A DNA stretch of 64,000 bases from Dehalogenimonas alkenigignens (GTDB taxonomy: Bacteria; Chloroflexota; Dehalococcoidia; Dehalococcoidales; Dehalococcoidaceae), in assembly GCF_001466665.1 (NCBI RefSeq), contig NZ_KQ758903.1:307684-371683 (forward strand), read 5' to 3'. The notes under the pieces are model-generated. The model saw only the letters and a list, made by a program, of their open reading frames with translations. It had not been told where the DNA came from and did not search any database. Below are positions 27,055-36,179 of this stretch, one piece after another. A program made the position numbers and the translations under genes. Position 1 is the first letter of the stretch. Every line of letters starts with the position of its first letter.

Positions 27055-28518
27055 TTACTCCGGCAACTCGTAGGTCTTGGCGATGGCTGATTTCAGACGT
27101 TTGGTTGTCCGCTCCCGCCCCAGCACCGCCATGGTCTGGAAAAGCGGCGGTGATACCGTTTGCCCGGTGACTGCCACCCGCAGGCAACCGAAGAGCTGTC
27201 CAGGTTTGAGCCTCAGTTCCTCGGCCAGAGCTCTGAGCGAGTTCTCCATAGCGTCGATAGTAAAGCTGTCGAGTGTCAACAGACGCTCGAGGGACGATTC
27301 GAGAGCCTGCCGCGTCGATATGGTGGTGAATCCTTTGCCAACCAGGTCGACAGCATGATATTCCAGGTTCTCGTAGAAAAAGAACCGGGTCAGTTCGGGC
27401 TGATCACGCAGTTCGCCCAGCTTCTTCACCCGCTCCTGGATAAGGGCCAGGACGCCCTTAAGATATTCCCTATCATATGCTGCCGCCTCCGGCACCCCAG
27501 CCTCCAAAAAAGGCTGCGCCCGGTCGGTGAATTCATCCAGTGGCAGCGCTCTGATGTAGGAGCCGTTCATCCAGTCCAGCTTCTCGATGTTGAAGATGGC
27601 CGCCGTCTTGGAAATGCGTTCCAGCGAGAAATTATCTATCACCGTTTTAACGTTCATAATCTCGGTGGTGGCGTCCAGCGACCAGCCGAGGAGAGATAAA
27701 AAGTTGACCATCGTCTCCGGCAGGTAGCCCTGGTCCTTGTATTCGATAATAGATACGGCGCCGTGGCGCTTGGACAGCTTCGAGCGGTCCGGGCCTAAAA
27801 TCATCGGCAGATGGGCATAGACTGGCGGCTCGTAGCCCATGGCCTTATATAGTTGGATATGTTTGGGCGTGCTGGACAGCCATTCCTCGGCGCGCATGAC
27901 ATGGGAGATCTTCATCTCGTGGTCGTCGACAATATTGGCCAGGTGGTACGTCGGAAAGCCATCGCTCTTTAAGAGAACAAAGTCGTCGAGCAGTGAATTG
28001 TCGAAAGTCACCTCGCCGCGGATGACGTCGTAGAAGGTGGTCGTCCCCGTCAGCGGTACCTTGAAGCGCACCACCGGGGTGACGCCCGCGGGGCTGATAT
28101 CGCACCTGTCGCGGCATTTACGGTCATAGCCGGTCGGTTGCTTGGCCGCCGTCTGGGCCGCCCGTACATCCTCAAGTCGCTCCAAGGAGCAGTAACAGCG
28201 GTAAGCGTGGCCACTCTCGATGAGCTTCTCCGCCGCCGCCCTGTACTTTTCCAGGCGCTGCGACTGGAAATAAGGTCCGTAAACGCCGTCCCTCTCCGGC
28301 CCTTCGTCCCAGTCCATGCCCAGCCAGCACAGGCCGTCCAGTATGGCTTCCACGGCGCCAGGGACGTAGCGCGCCTGGTCGGTGTCCTCAATCCGGACAA
28401 TAAACTTACCGCTGTGGTGACGGGCGAATAACCAGTTGAACAGGGCGGTGCGGATGTTGCCCACATGTGGGTAGCCAGTGGGTGAAGGGGCATAACGGAC
28501 TCGGACTGTATCGGTCAT
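27055..28518 (-). CDS. gltX: Glutamate--tRNA ligase
   Basis: Class I aminoacyl-tRNA synthetase of 487 residues, probably non-discriminating because GatCAB is present. The HIGH-type motif is APSPTGYPHVGNIRTALFNW, with the second motif KLSKRHGAV. The N-terminal catalytic domain reaches about residue 310, followed by helical anticodon-binding domains. The ATG start at 28518 is well supported by family alignment. The stop lies 26 bases before the likely start of the frameshifted gene. Confidence 0.96.
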   Translation of the reverse strand: MTDTVRVRYAPSPTGYPHVGNIRTALFNWLFARHHSGKFIVRIEDTDQARYVPGAVEAILDGLCWLGMDWDEGPERDGVYGPYFQSQRLEKYRAAAEKLIESGHAYRCYCSLERLEDVRAAQTAAKQPTGYDRKCRDRCDISPAGVTPVVRFKVPLTGTTTFYDVIRGEVTFDNSLLDDFVLLKSDGFPTYHLANIVDDHEMKISHVMRAEEWLSSTPKHIQLYKAMGYEPPVYAHLPMILGPDRSKLSKRHGAVSIIEYKDQGYLPETMVNFLSLLGWSLDATTEIMNVKTVIDNFSLERISKTAAIFNIEKLDWMNGSYIRALPLDEFTDRAQPFLEAGVPEAAAYDREYLKGVLALIQERVKKLGELRDQPELTRFFFYENLEYHAVDLVGKGFTTISTRQALESSLERLLTLDSFTIDAMENSLRALAEELRLKPGQLFGCLRVAVTGQTVSPPLFQTMAVLGRERTTKRLKSAIAKTYELPE

Positions 28519-28645
28519 TTATTCCTCGATCCAATTCTGAAGCGCGTACTCCGGAAACCGAAACAAATCCCAATTCAACCTCGCACAAAGATCAATACAT
28601 ATTGAATATTCGGTCATTCGAGTATGTTTCGGATTTCGTATTTTA

Positions 28646-29164
28646 CTATGCTGCTGCCGTCGGCGGGGCGGCGTGATTGACCTCGGCGACGGGCGGCAGT
28701 TTGATTACGACGGTATCGGCGATCTTATCATGCCAGCCCTGCTTGCGGGAATCGAAGGCAATCCAGACGAAGCCGAGGAATAAAGGTATGATCGAAACGA
28801 TATAGCCGAGATAGCGGATCACGGCATGACCGGCATCGACGGCGGTGCCGTCGGAGCGGATAACTTTCATACCTAAAAGCATCATTCCCAGAGTCTGGCC
28901 GCGCCAAACCCAAAAGGCAGCGAAGTATGCTCCACTTAGGATGGCCGACATTACATTGGCCAGGGCGTTGGCCTGGGCAGCCCAGATAGTAGCGTCGAAC
29001 GAAGTGTGGATTTCGAAAACCCGCCCGAAATCGGGCCACAGCAGCGGCTCAAAGAAGGCTGAGAAGGCGGCGATAACAAAGGCGTCCACGATGTAAGCGC
29101 CGAATCGGCGCCAAAATCCCGCGTATTCGAGCGCAATAGCGCCCTTGGTTTTAACTTCAGACAT
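28646..29164 (-). CDS. RDD-family membrane protein
   Basis: About 172 residues from the ATG at 29164, chosen because GGAGG lies 12 bases upstream and a TATAAT overlaps the region just before the alternative ATG at 29200. The RDD signature is YAGFWRRFGAYIVDAFVIAA in the first membrane segment. KQGWHDKIADTVVIK is the typical C-terminal end. Three or four membrane segments are visible. Family functions range from ion transport to unknown. Confidence 0.85.
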   Translation of the reverse strand: MSEVKTKGAIALEYAGFWRRFGAYIVDAFVIAAFSAFFEPLLWPDFGRVFEIHTSFDATIWAAQANALANVMSAILSGAYFAAFWVWRGQTLGMMLLGMKVIRSDGTAVDAGHAVIRYLGYIVSIIPLFLGFVWIAFDSRKQGWHDKIADTVVIKLPPVAEVNHAAPPTAAA

Positions 29165-29229
29165 CGGGGTAGACAGCCTCCGGAACTCGAAGGGTGACAT
29201 GGTATTATACAACGCACGGCGAACGATAG

Positions 29230-30123
29230 CTATACTAGGCGGGACAGCGGGGCGGCCAGGTCCGGCGGTAATTCCGAGGTGAACTCCAGAATCGCCCCGG
29301 TCGAGGGCTGCTTGAATTTAAGCCGGTGGGCGTGGACGAACTGGCGCGGGAAAATCTCCGACCGGACGCCGTAGGTTTCATCGCCGACAACCGGGTAACC
29401 AATGGCTGAAAAATGCACCCGTATTTGATGGGTTCGGCCGGTAAAGATGCGCACTTCGAGCAAGGTATAATGCCTGAAATATTTCGCGACGAGATACTGG
29501 CTTCGGGCTTCCCGGCCGGACTCGGTGACCGCCATCTTATTGCGAGTGCCAGGATGGCGGCCGATGGCGGCGTCAATAATCCCGGCTGTTGGTTCGACGC
29601 GTCCCTTGACCAGCACTAGGTAGACCTTAGTTACTTCCCTCCTCTTGAACTGATCGGAGAGGGCAGCCTGAGCGCGGCGCGAACGGGCTATGACCATCAG
29701 CCCGGAGGTGTCCTTGTCCAACCGATGAACGATGCCTGGTCGGTCGCCTTCGGCCTCACTCAGTTCCGGATACAGAGAGACAATGGCGTTCAAGAGGGTC
29801 CCGCCTGGGTGACCCGGAGCCGGGTGGGTTGTCAAGCCGGCTGGCTTGATGATGACCGCCAGGTCATTATCCTCATAGATTATTCGAAGCGGGATAGCTT
29901 CAGGGATGATGTCGCTGGGCGGCGGCGGCGGAATGGTTACCTCAATACAGTCCCCCGTTTTAACCAGGTGGGACGGCTTGACCTGTCTGCCATTTAAAGT
30001 GATCTGCCCACCTTCAATAAGCGCGCGTACCCGAACACGGGGAAGCTCCGGGTCTTTTTCAGAGACGAATTTGTCCAACCGGAGACCGCCGGTCTCTGCG
30101 ACTAATTCCAGATGGCGGTCCAA
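29230..30123 (-). CDS. rluD: RluD-family 23S rRNA pseudouridine synthase
   Basis: 297 residues. An N-terminal S4 RNA-binding domain (about residues 12-75, LDKFVSEKDPELPRVRVRAL) precedes the catalytic domain. The catalytic aspartate is in IVHRLDKDTSGLMVIA. TGRTHQIRVHFSAIGYPVVG completes the signature. It modifies uridines in helix 69 or similar sites of 23S rRNA. It starts at a TTG three bases after lspA, the common lspA-rluD order. Confidence 0.93.
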   Translation of the reverse strand: MDRHLELVAETGGLRLDKFVSEKDPELPRVRVRALIEGGQITLNGRQVKPSHLVKTGDCIEVTIPPPPPSDIIPEAIPLRIIYEDNDLAVIIKPAGLTTHPAPGHPGGTLLNAIVSLYPELSEAEGDRPGIVHRLDKDTSGLMVIARSRRAQAALSDQFKRREVTKVYLVLVKGRVEPTAGIIDAAIGRHPGTRNKMAVTESGREARSQYLVAKYFRHYTLLEVRIFTGRTHQIRVHFSAIGYPVVGDETYGVRSEIFPRQFVHAHRLKFKQPSTGAILEFTSELPPDLAAPLSRLV

Positions 30124-30126
30124 ATC

Positions 30127-30642
30127 CTACCGGCCCCCTGGGGTGGATTCTGAACGAATGTAGAGGAATGTGATTAGCAACATGCCGGTGACCATGGAAG
30201 CGTCGGCGATATTGAATGCCGGCCACGGACCTGCTTTTAGGAAATCGGTCACGAAGCCATAGTATACCCTGTCGATCAGGTTGCCAAGCGTACCACCGGC
30301 GGCAAGGCCCAGCGCCAGACTGCCCCAGGTATTCTCAAGAAAAAAGAAACGTTTAGACACCACCACCCAGACGATCACAGCGAGGGCAATTGAACTGAAC
30401 ACCGCGAGATAGGGAGTGGCGTTTTCAAATATCCCGAATGCAGCGCCGGTGTTCTGGGTATGAACTAACCGGAAAAAACCCGCGTCCGGAATGGAGTCGT
30501 ACAGCGCGATATTTGAGCGAACCAGATGCTTAGTTAGCTGATCCAGCGCTACTGTTACAAACGCCACCAGTGGCACAATGATGGGCAATCGGTTAAGCCG
30601 ACCGGTTGAGTTTGCCCTTACAGACGACACAGTACTTGGCAT
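30127..30642 (-). CDS. lspA: Lipoprotein signal peptidase II
   Basis: Membrane aspartyl protease that removes signal peptides from diacylated lipoproteins. Four membrane segments are visible. The catalytic aspartates lie in GNLIDRVYYGFVTDFL and FNIADASMV, and VALDQLTKHLV marks the N-terminal helix. The start is uncertain: the ATG at 30642 has GGAG ten bases upstream and overlaps the preceding gene by about 50 bases. A TTG at 30588 would give 153 residues without a ribosome site. Confidence 0.9.
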   Translation of the reverse strand: MPSTVSSVRANSTGRLNRLPIIVPLVAFVTVALDQLTKHLVRSNIALYDSIPDAGFFRLVHTQNTGAAFGIFENATPYLAVFSSIALAVIVWVVVSKRFFFLENTWGSLALGLAAGGTLGNLIDRVYYGFVTDFLKAGPWPAFNIADASMVTGMLLITFLYIRSESTPGGR

Positions 30643-30964
30643 ATGGCAGGATCTCCATGCGCGCCGGGTCGATAACTTGGCCGCAGTTCTCGCAACGGCC
30701 GAAGACGCCTTTTTCAAGCTTGCCAAGGGCATAGTCGACCTCGGCCATCTGGTCAAGGACGCGCTTCTCCAGTGCCAGCCGGTTCTCCAGATCAGCGGTT
30801 TCGGTAGCCTCCTCCTCACGCTTGCCAAACGGTGAGCCTTCGCGGCGATCTTCCTGCGGCCTGGTAGCCCGCAGTGCCTCCAACTGGTCCGAGAGCCGCT
30901 GGTATTCACCTTTCAGCCTCGTCCTAAGGTTGTCGAAGTTATATTCTTTATTCTCTGTCGCCAT
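30593..30964 (-). CDS. DksA/TraR-family zinc finger protein
   Basis: 123 residues: a long coiled-coil-forming helical part (about 1-85) and a C-terminal zinc finger with CENCGQVID and YCVVCKGKL (CxxC-n-CxxC). Proteins of this type sit in the secondary channel of RNA polymerase or act as general regulators. AAGGGG lies before the ATG. It is the first gene of a unit running into lspA and rluD. Confidence 0.9.
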   Translation of the reverse strand: MATENKEYNFDNLRTRLKGEYQRLSDQLEALRATRPQEDRREGSPFGKREEEATETADLENRLALEKRVLDQMAEVDYALGKLEKGVFGRCENCGQVIDPARMEILPYAKYCVVCKGKLNRSA

Positions 30965-31149
30965 CGTAAAAACCCCTTACGGAAATCCCTCCAGATAACA
31001 CTTGACTGCGGCTGCGCGCCGCTTCCGGACAATTTTTGGAATCCCGGCTGCGAGGTACGCTAATACAAACCGCAAACGCCGGTACTGTTTAGTGTAGCCT
31101 ATCAGACACCTGTTGGCAACATTACTAAAGCGCCTGACAGCCACTATGC

Positions 31150-31155
31150 TACAAT
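31150..31155 (+). promoter_or_regulatory. Extended -10 of the VTT-domain gene
   Basis: TGCTACAAT with TACAAT at 31150-31155 lies nine bases before the ATG at 31165; no ribosome site fits in the predicted leader. Confidence 0.5.
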
Positions 31156-31164
31156 GTCAGCCTG

Positions 31165-31779
31165 ATGGCCGATAATACCGACCTTACGCCGCCCCCGGAA
31201 CTGGAACCTGCTCGCGGCAGCTGGGTCAAGCGCCGCCTGCTGCCGGTTCTGTCTCTTGCTGCCGTGATAACCATTGTCGGGACAGTCCTCTATATTTATC
31301 GCACCAATCCCGAATTCATTGAAAATCTGGAGGAATATGGCTACCTCGGTGCTTTCCTTATCAGCATGATTCTTAACGCTACCGTGGTACTGCCGGCAGG
31401 TAATTTCCTGGTATTGGCAGCGCTGGGGGCTGCACTGCCGGCACCAACCCTGGTCGGCCTGGCTGCCTCCCTGGGTGCTGCGGTGGGTGAGATGACGGGC
31501 TATCTGGCTGGTTACTCCGGCCGCGCTGTAGTGCCGCAGAATAGCCGCTGGTACGCTCGTATCCGTAACTGGCTGGACCGCTACGGCATGTTAGCTATTT
31601 TCGGGCTGTCAGCGGCCCCGCTTTTATTTGACGTGGCCGGGCTGGCTGCCGGGGTTATGCGTTTCCCGGCGCCAAAATTCTTTGTCGCCTGCTTTCTCGG
31701 CCGCAGCCTGCTATATATCATGCTGGCCTGGGCAGGGGCATTAGGCTGGGAACAGGTCATCGACTGGCTGGCGTCCTAG
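31165..31779 (+). CDS. VTT-domain (DedA/SNARE-associated type) membrane protein
   Basis: 204 residues with a hydrophobic segment at about 26-47 and a VTT-like core (about 62-200). The core contains YLGAFLISMILNATVVLPAG and GEMTGYLAGYSGR, then GLAAGVMRFP near the C-terminus. Proteins of this fold are implicated in lipid flipping across the membrane. It is convergent with the MFS gene, overlapping it by 23 bases. Confidence 0.83.
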   Translation: MADNTDLTPPPELEPARGSWVKRRLLPVLSLAAVITIVGTVLYIYRTNPEFIENLEEYGYLGAFLISMILNATVVLPAGNFLVLAALGAALPAPTLVGLAASLGAAVGEMTGYLAGYSGRAVVPQNSRWYARIRNWLDRYGMLAIFGLSAAPLLFDVAGLAAGVMRFPAPKFFVACFLGRSLLYIMLAWAGALGWEQVIDWLAS

Positions 31780-33022
31780 TCTTTTTAATCAACAGGCCGC
31801 CCAGGATAAAATATACGAGACAGGCTCCAAGCATAATCTGGTAGCCGAGATTGACCTCCACCCGGTTGAAGTGGTCAATAGCCGGACCGATTAATCGAGC
31901 CAGGGCGGCGCCCCCCGCCGTAGCCATATTAGCGATCGCCAGATAGCGGGCTTCCTCCCCTTTCAAAACCAGGTCCGTTGCTAATGCCCAATTGGCGACG
32001 CTGAAAGTGCCGATAGCATAGCCTGTCATACCGGCAGCGATCATAACTGTGGTCGATGAAGGCGACAGCAGCAACAGGATTACTCCCCCGGCGCCGAGAA
32101 CCACTGCGGCTTGCGACAGCCAGATCTTCCCGTATCGGTCAGCCAGATAACCAGCCGGAAAGATCGCCAGTCCCATCGAGATACCGGCAACGATAATGAA
32201 AGCTGCGGCTGAACCGGCCGGATTTTCAACTCCGATAACGTCCCTGAGGTAGAAAAGGGCGAAGGTCTGCAAGGTGGCCGACGCCATGAACACAAAAAGC
32301 CGGGATCCAAGAAACCAGCCGAACGACGGATTGTCCTTCGGGCTGAAACGATATGACAGAAGCGGATTCCGGAATGGCGCCAACGAGCCAGCCGTGGGCG
32401 TTTCCTTGAGTCTCAACCATAAATACCCCAATATTGCGGCGATAATAAGTGACAAAACCGCCAGCGAGTCCCATAAGCCGCTCTGATTGGCCGTGGTATA
32501 GCCTGACATTAGACGGCCGATAATGAAGATGCCAAATGCGCCGCCTAAAAGCTCCATCAAGGCTTTGAAGGAGGAGGCGCGACCGCGCCGGTCGAGCGGC
32601 ACTAGTTCCGGAAGGTATGCCTGATATGGGCCTTGGGCAGTGTTAGCCGCTAATTGGATCAGGCAGTAGAAAAGGAAAAGTCCGGCAAAGCTCCCAGCCA
32701 AGCCGATCCCCGGTAAAAGCACCATGACCGCAACTCCGCCAGCCATGACGTAAGGTTTCCGCCGGCCCCAGCGGGACGAGGTTGAATCCGAAAACGCGGC
32801 GGCAACCGGTTGAGACAGCATAGCCAGGACCAACCCTGTGAAGGTAACCGCAGCCAGGGCGGTATTCTTGCCGGCTTCTCCGGCAAAATCCAGTACCCGG
32901 AGCGGCAGAAGGATTGCGTGTGAGCTCTGTGAAAGGGCGGCCAATCCCAAGCTAAGCACGGTTATTTTGAAATAGTCCGGCAGCTTGATCACCGGCCGCA
33001 GTCTTGGCAGGTTCATCGGCAA
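31757..33022 (-). CDS. Major facilitator superfamily transporter
   Basis: 421 residues with about twelve membrane segments. The cytoplasmic loop between segments 2 and 3 carries DSTSSRWGRRKPYV, close to the glycoside-cation symporter pattern, and the second-half repeat has YLADRYGK. The substrate is not predictable. It is divergent from uppS and overlaps the VTT gene at its 3' end. Confidence 0.88.
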   Translation of the reverse strand: MPMNLPRLRPVIKLPDYFKITVLSLGLAALSQSSHAILLPLRVLDFAGEAGKNTALAAVTFTGLVLAMLSQPVAAAFSDSTSSRWGRRKPYVMAGGVAVMVLLPGIGLAGSFAGLFLFYCLIQLAANTAQGPYQAYLPELVPLDRRGRASSFKALMELLGGAFGIFIIGRLMSGYTTANQSGLWDSLAVLSLIIAAILGYLWLRLKETPTAGSLAPFRNPLLSYRFSPKDNPSFGWFLGSRLFVFMASATLQTFALFYLRDVIGVENPAGSAAAFIIVAGISMGLAIFPAGYLADRYGKIWLSQAAVVLGAGGVILLLLSPSSTTVMIAAGMTGYAIGTFSVANWALATDLVLKGEEARYLAIANMATAGGAALARLIGPAIDHFNRVEVNLGYQIMLGACLVYFILGGLLIKKTRTPASR

Positions 33023-33065
33023 AGCTTAACAGAGAGTGTAATTTTTCTCAACGAATGCGATAACC

Positions 33066-33094
33066 TTGCTGATAGAAGCTCATACGCTTACAAT
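33066..33094 (+). promoter_or_regulatory. uppS promoter, leaderless arrangement
   Basis: TTGCTG (33066-33071), 17 bases, TACAAT (33089-33094). The TTG at 33101 and ATG at 33104 lie six and nine bases downstream. Confidence 0.6.
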
Positions 33095-33100
33095 AACGCC

Positions 33101-33814
33101 TTGATGATACCCTCGCCTGAGTTCCCGGGGTCTGTCCCACGCCATGTCGCCCTGATTATGGACGGCAACGGCCGCTGGGCTACTGCCCGCGGCCTGCGGC
33201 GTCTGGAAGGCCACCGGGCCGGGCTGGAAAAAGTGTCTGAGGTAGTGCTGGGCATGGCCGAGGCCGGCGTTGAGTTTGTAACTCTCTTCTCTTTTTCAAC
33301 TGAAAACTGGAAGCGCCCCAGGGACGAGGTCGCCGGCATACTGAAGCTGCTGGCCGAAGCGCTGGAACGCACCGCCGGCGAGTTGGACGACCGTAATGTT
33401 TCCATCCGCCATCTTGGACGGCTCGACCGGCTGGCCTTGCCGCTGCGCCAGGGCGTCGAACGGGTCGTGACGCGGACCGCGGCCAACACCGGCGCCGTTG
33501 CCTCCTTCGCCTTCGACTACGGCGGCCGGGCTGAGATCGTCGAGGCGGCGCGCCGGGTGGTAACTGACAAGATCGATGCCCATTCGATCGATGAGACGGT
33601 CTTCGGGAAATACCTTCATACCTCCGGACTGCCCGATGTCGACCTGCTGGTGCGCACCGGAGGCGAGAAACGCCTCTCCAACTTCCTGCTGTGGCAGTCT
33701 GCCTACGCCGAGCTGTATTTTACCGATACCCTGTGGCCTGATTTCGGCCGCGAGGAAGCCAGCAAAGCGCTGGCGGAATACGCCAAACGACAGCGCCGCT
33801 TCGGGGGTCTTTAA
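33101..33814 (+). CDS. uppS: Isoprenyl diphosphate synthase (undecaprenyl type)
   Basis: cis-Prenyltransferase making the C55 carrier lipid for cell-envelope polymers. The catalytic Asp is in HVALIMDGNGRWA, followed by LFSFSTENWKRP and, near the C-terminus, DLLVRTGGEKRLSNFL. At 237 residues it is standard. Translation may begin at TTG 33101 or ATG 33104, both at the predicted transcript start. cdsA follows three bases later. Confidence 0.95.
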   Translation: MMIPSPEFPGSVPRHVALIMDGNGRWATARGLRRLEGHRAGLEKVSEVVLGMAEAGVEFVTLFSFSTENWKRPRDEVAGILKLLAEALERTAGELDDRNVSIRHLGRLDRLALPLRQGVERVVTRTAANTGAVASFAFDYGGRAEIVEAARRVVTDKIDAHSIDETVFGKYLHTSGLPDVDLLVRTGGEKRLSNFLLWQSAYAELYFTDTLWPDFGREEASKALAEYAKRQRRFGGL

Positions 33815-33817
33815 GAC

Positions 33818-34612
33818 TTGCTTAAGAAACGACTTGTCTCAGGTGTCTTGTTAGGCATTATCGCCCTGGCGGCTATCTGGTTCGACGAACCGCTGCCCTG
33901 GCTGACCATCGGCGCGGCAATCTGGGGCGTCATGGCCATCGCCGAATTCAACCGCGTCGTGTCCCAGGTCAAGGCGCCGCCTTTCGCCGCCATCGGGACT
34001 ATCGGCGTGGTGCTGTTTATTGCCTCGCCGCATGTCGAGGGCAGCCTGGCGCCGCTGCTGGCCGGCTTTACCGCGCTGTCGCTGCTGTACCTGTTGAAAC
34101 CCGGCGACCGGTCTCAAAGCTTCGTCCGCTGGGCCTGGACTCTGGCCGGGGTGATTTACGTCGGCTGGCTGCTTTCCTTCCTGCCGGCGCTGCGGCTGCT
34201 TGAGAGCGGCCGGGAATGGTTGCTCTTCGCCATCGGCGTTACGGTGGCCTCGGATACCTTCGCCTATTTTATCGGGCGGGCGACAGGCCGCCACAAAATG
34301 GCGCCGTCGATCAGCCCGGGCAAGAGTTGGGAAGGCGCCTTCGCCGGAGCTATCGCCGCGGTGATAACCGCCGTCATCTTGAAACCGGTCCTCGGGCTGA
34401 CGCCGGATTATCTCACCCTGGGCCTGCTGGGGCTCCTGGCTTCCGCCGTCGGACAGGCCGGAGACCTGGTGGAGTCCCTGTTCAAGCGCAATATGGCCAT
34501 CAAGGACTCCGGCAACGCCATCCCCGGCCACGGCGGCTTCCTGGACAGAATGGACTCGGTGGTGTTTGCCGTCATGCTGGTTTATTACTACGTGGTGGTG
34601 TTCGCGGCCTAG
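33818..34612 (+). CDS. cdsA: Phosphatidate cytidylyltransferase
   Basis: Makes CDP-diacylglycerol from phosphatidate and CTP at the membrane. 264 residues with about seven membrane segments. The family signature is the C-terminal KRNMAIKDSGNAIPGHGG followed by FLDRMDSV. It starts at a TTG three bases after uppS, the common pairing. The dxr-rseP-ispG part of this often continuous cluster lies 12 kb upstream here. Confidence 0.93.
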   Translation: MLKKRLVSGVLLGIIALAAIWFDEPLPWLTIGAAIWGVMAIAEFNRVVSQVKAPPFAAIGTIGVVLFIASPHVEGSLAPLLAGFTALSLLYLLKPGDRSQSFVRWAWTLAGVIYVGWLLSFLPALRLLESGREWLLFAIGVTVASDTFAYFIGRATGRHKMAPSISPGKSWEGAFAGAIAAVITAVILKPVLGLTPDYLTLGLLGLLASAVGQAGDLVESLFKRNMAIKDSGNAIPGHGGFLDRMDSVVFAVMLVYYYVVVFAA

Positions 34613-34976
34613 CCGGACTGTCATTTGATTTACCCCTAAATATTCTTCTTTTCCGGAAACGATTGCTCTTTGCCGCGTTGGCGGCTCGATTGGGAGTCGT
34701 TTATCGATCGCTTTGAAACAACCCCGATCGGCTTCCGAGGACAAAATTCTTCCCCTGGCAGCCAGGTACATAGTCTGAGCGCATGACAGGCATTATAGCA
34801 CATGTGTTCAGAGCCGAGGTCAAGCGAGTTTTGTCGTTTTTGGCGGCATATTTTATTATGTTGAGTACCTGAAGCGCGGATTTGAGATTGCTTCGTCCCG
34901 GCGCCGCCGGTGACTCGCAAAGACGTTTGGCTGCAGTGCTATAATCTCGGCGATAGTGTTAAAAAGGAGAGTCCAC
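34613..34976. other. Non-coding spacer before the aminopeptidase
   Basis: No convincing gene. It ends with an extended -10 element (TGCTATAAT, TATAAT at about 34940-34945) and GGAGA before the ATG at 34977. The segment around 34873-34925 (TTGAGATTGCTTCGTCC and later GACTCGCAAAGACG) resembles a dispersed sequence often seen in related genomes. That resemblance is from memory and is weak. Confidence 0.4.
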
Positions 34977-36080
34977 ATGCAAGACCCCCGCGTTGAAAAA
35001 CTGGCTGACCTGCTGGTCAACTACTCCGTTGCCGTGAAAAAGGGCGACCGAGTGGCGATTTTCGCCCCTGACGCCGCCCGGCCACTGGCCGATGCCCTAT
35101 TCGTCGAAACCCTGAAGGCCGGCGGCTTTCCCATCGCCATGGCCTGGCCGGCGCAAACGGCGGAACTGCTCTTCAAATACGGGACTAGAGAGCAGATCGA
35201 GTATGTCCATGAACCGATGGCGCACATCACTGAAAAATACGACGTCCGCATCTCGGTGCTGGCGGAGGAGAACACCCGCCACCTTTCCCGCGTCGACCCG
35301 CAGAAGATGACCTGGCACTCCGCAGCGCGCCGACACCTGGTGAAGACGATGATGCAGCGGTCCGCCGCCGGAGAATTCCGCTGGACGGTCGCGCCCTACC
35401 CGACCAACGCCATGGCCCAGGACGCCGACATGAGCCTTTCGGACTACGCCGATTTTCTGTTCGGCGCCTGCATGCCCGACCTGTCGGACCCGGTCGGCTA
35501 CTGGAAAAAATTCTCGGCCGACCAGCAGCGGGTCGTCGACTGGTTGAAAGGCAAGAAAACGGTGCATATCACCGCCCCGGAAACCGACATCAAATTCAGC
35601 ATCGAAGACCGGTCCTGGGTCAACTGCGACGGCAAGCGGAACATGCCCGACGGAGAGGTCTTCACCGGGCCGGTGGAGGACTCCGCCGAGGGGCGCGTCT
35701 ACTTCTCCTACCCGGCCATTCACCAGGGACACGAGATCACCGGTGTCCGGCTGTGGTTCGAAAAGGGCAAGTGCGTCCGGGCGACAGCCGAAAAAAACGA
35801 GGACTACCTCAATAAAATCCTCGACACCGACGCCGGGGCGCGCTGCCTGGGAGAACTGGCCATCGGCACCAATAAAGGCATCAAGTCTTTCACCCGCGAG
35901 ATTCTCTTCGATGAAAAGATCGGCGGCAGCTTCCACATGGCCTTAGGCGCCGGCATACCGGAGACCGGGTCCAAGAACGAGAGCGCCATCCACTGGGACA
36001 TGGTCTGCGACCTGCGGCAAGGCGGGCAGATCACGGTGGACGGGAAATTGCTGTATAAAAACGGGGAGTTCGTGATTTAA
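34977..36080 (+). CDS. M29-family metallo-aminopeptidase
   Basis: 367 residues from the ATG at 34977, which has GGAGA eight bases upstream; an in-frame start at 34956 lacks one. Resembles the thermophilic aminopeptidase family: VKKGDRVAIFAPD at the N-terminus, and the metal-site regions FTGPVEDSAEGRVYFSYPA and SAIHWDMVCDLRQGG toward the C-terminus, where conserved Glu, His and Asp bind two metals. Cytoplasmic, removing N-terminal amino acids from peptides. Confidence 0.9.
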   Translation: MQDPRVEKLADLLVNYSVAVKKGDRVAIFAPDAARPLADALFVETLKAGGFPIAMAWPAQTAELLFKYGTREQIEYVHEPMAHITEKYDVRISVLAEENTRHLSRVDPQKMTWHSAARRHLVKTMMQRSAAGEFRWTVAPYPTNAMAQDADMSLSDYADFLFGACMPDLSDPVGYWKKFSADQQRVVDWLKGKKTVHITAPETDIKFSIEDRSWVNCDGKRNMPDGEVFTGPVEDSAEGRVYFSYPAIHQGHEITGVRLWFEKGKCVRATAEKNEDYLNKILDTDAGARCLGELAIGTNKGIKSFTREILFDEKIGGSFHMALGAGIPETGSKNESAIHWDMVCDLRQGGQITVDGKLLYKNGEFVI

Positions 36081-36164
36081 CTGATAACCCAGGTGGGATG
36101 TTCCCACCAGTGGGATTATCCCACCCGCGCCTACGGGCGGAGTTGCTGTTCGTGATTTAGCTGA
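36068..36164. repeat. 17-base direct repeats around a double hairpin
   Basis: GTTCGTGATTTAACTGA (36068-36084) recurs at 36148-36164 with one mismatch. The first copy covers the aminopeptidase stop. Between them lie GGTGGGA/TCCCACC (36092-36098 with 36102-36108) and TGGGATTATCCCA (36111-36123). The arrangement looks like a short inserted element with a target duplication, or a local slippage product. Confidence 0.6.
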
Positions 36165-36179
36165 AGTATTCCGGTGATG

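Noticed and set aside
30642..30909. Extension of lspA to a 260-residue protein
   Set aside because: The extra N-terminus is the out-of-frame shadow of the DksA-like gene.
34636..34920. 94-codon minus-strand frame in the spacer before the aminopeptidase
   Set aside because: Unlikely composition, no ribosome site and no recognisable domain; treated as non-coding.
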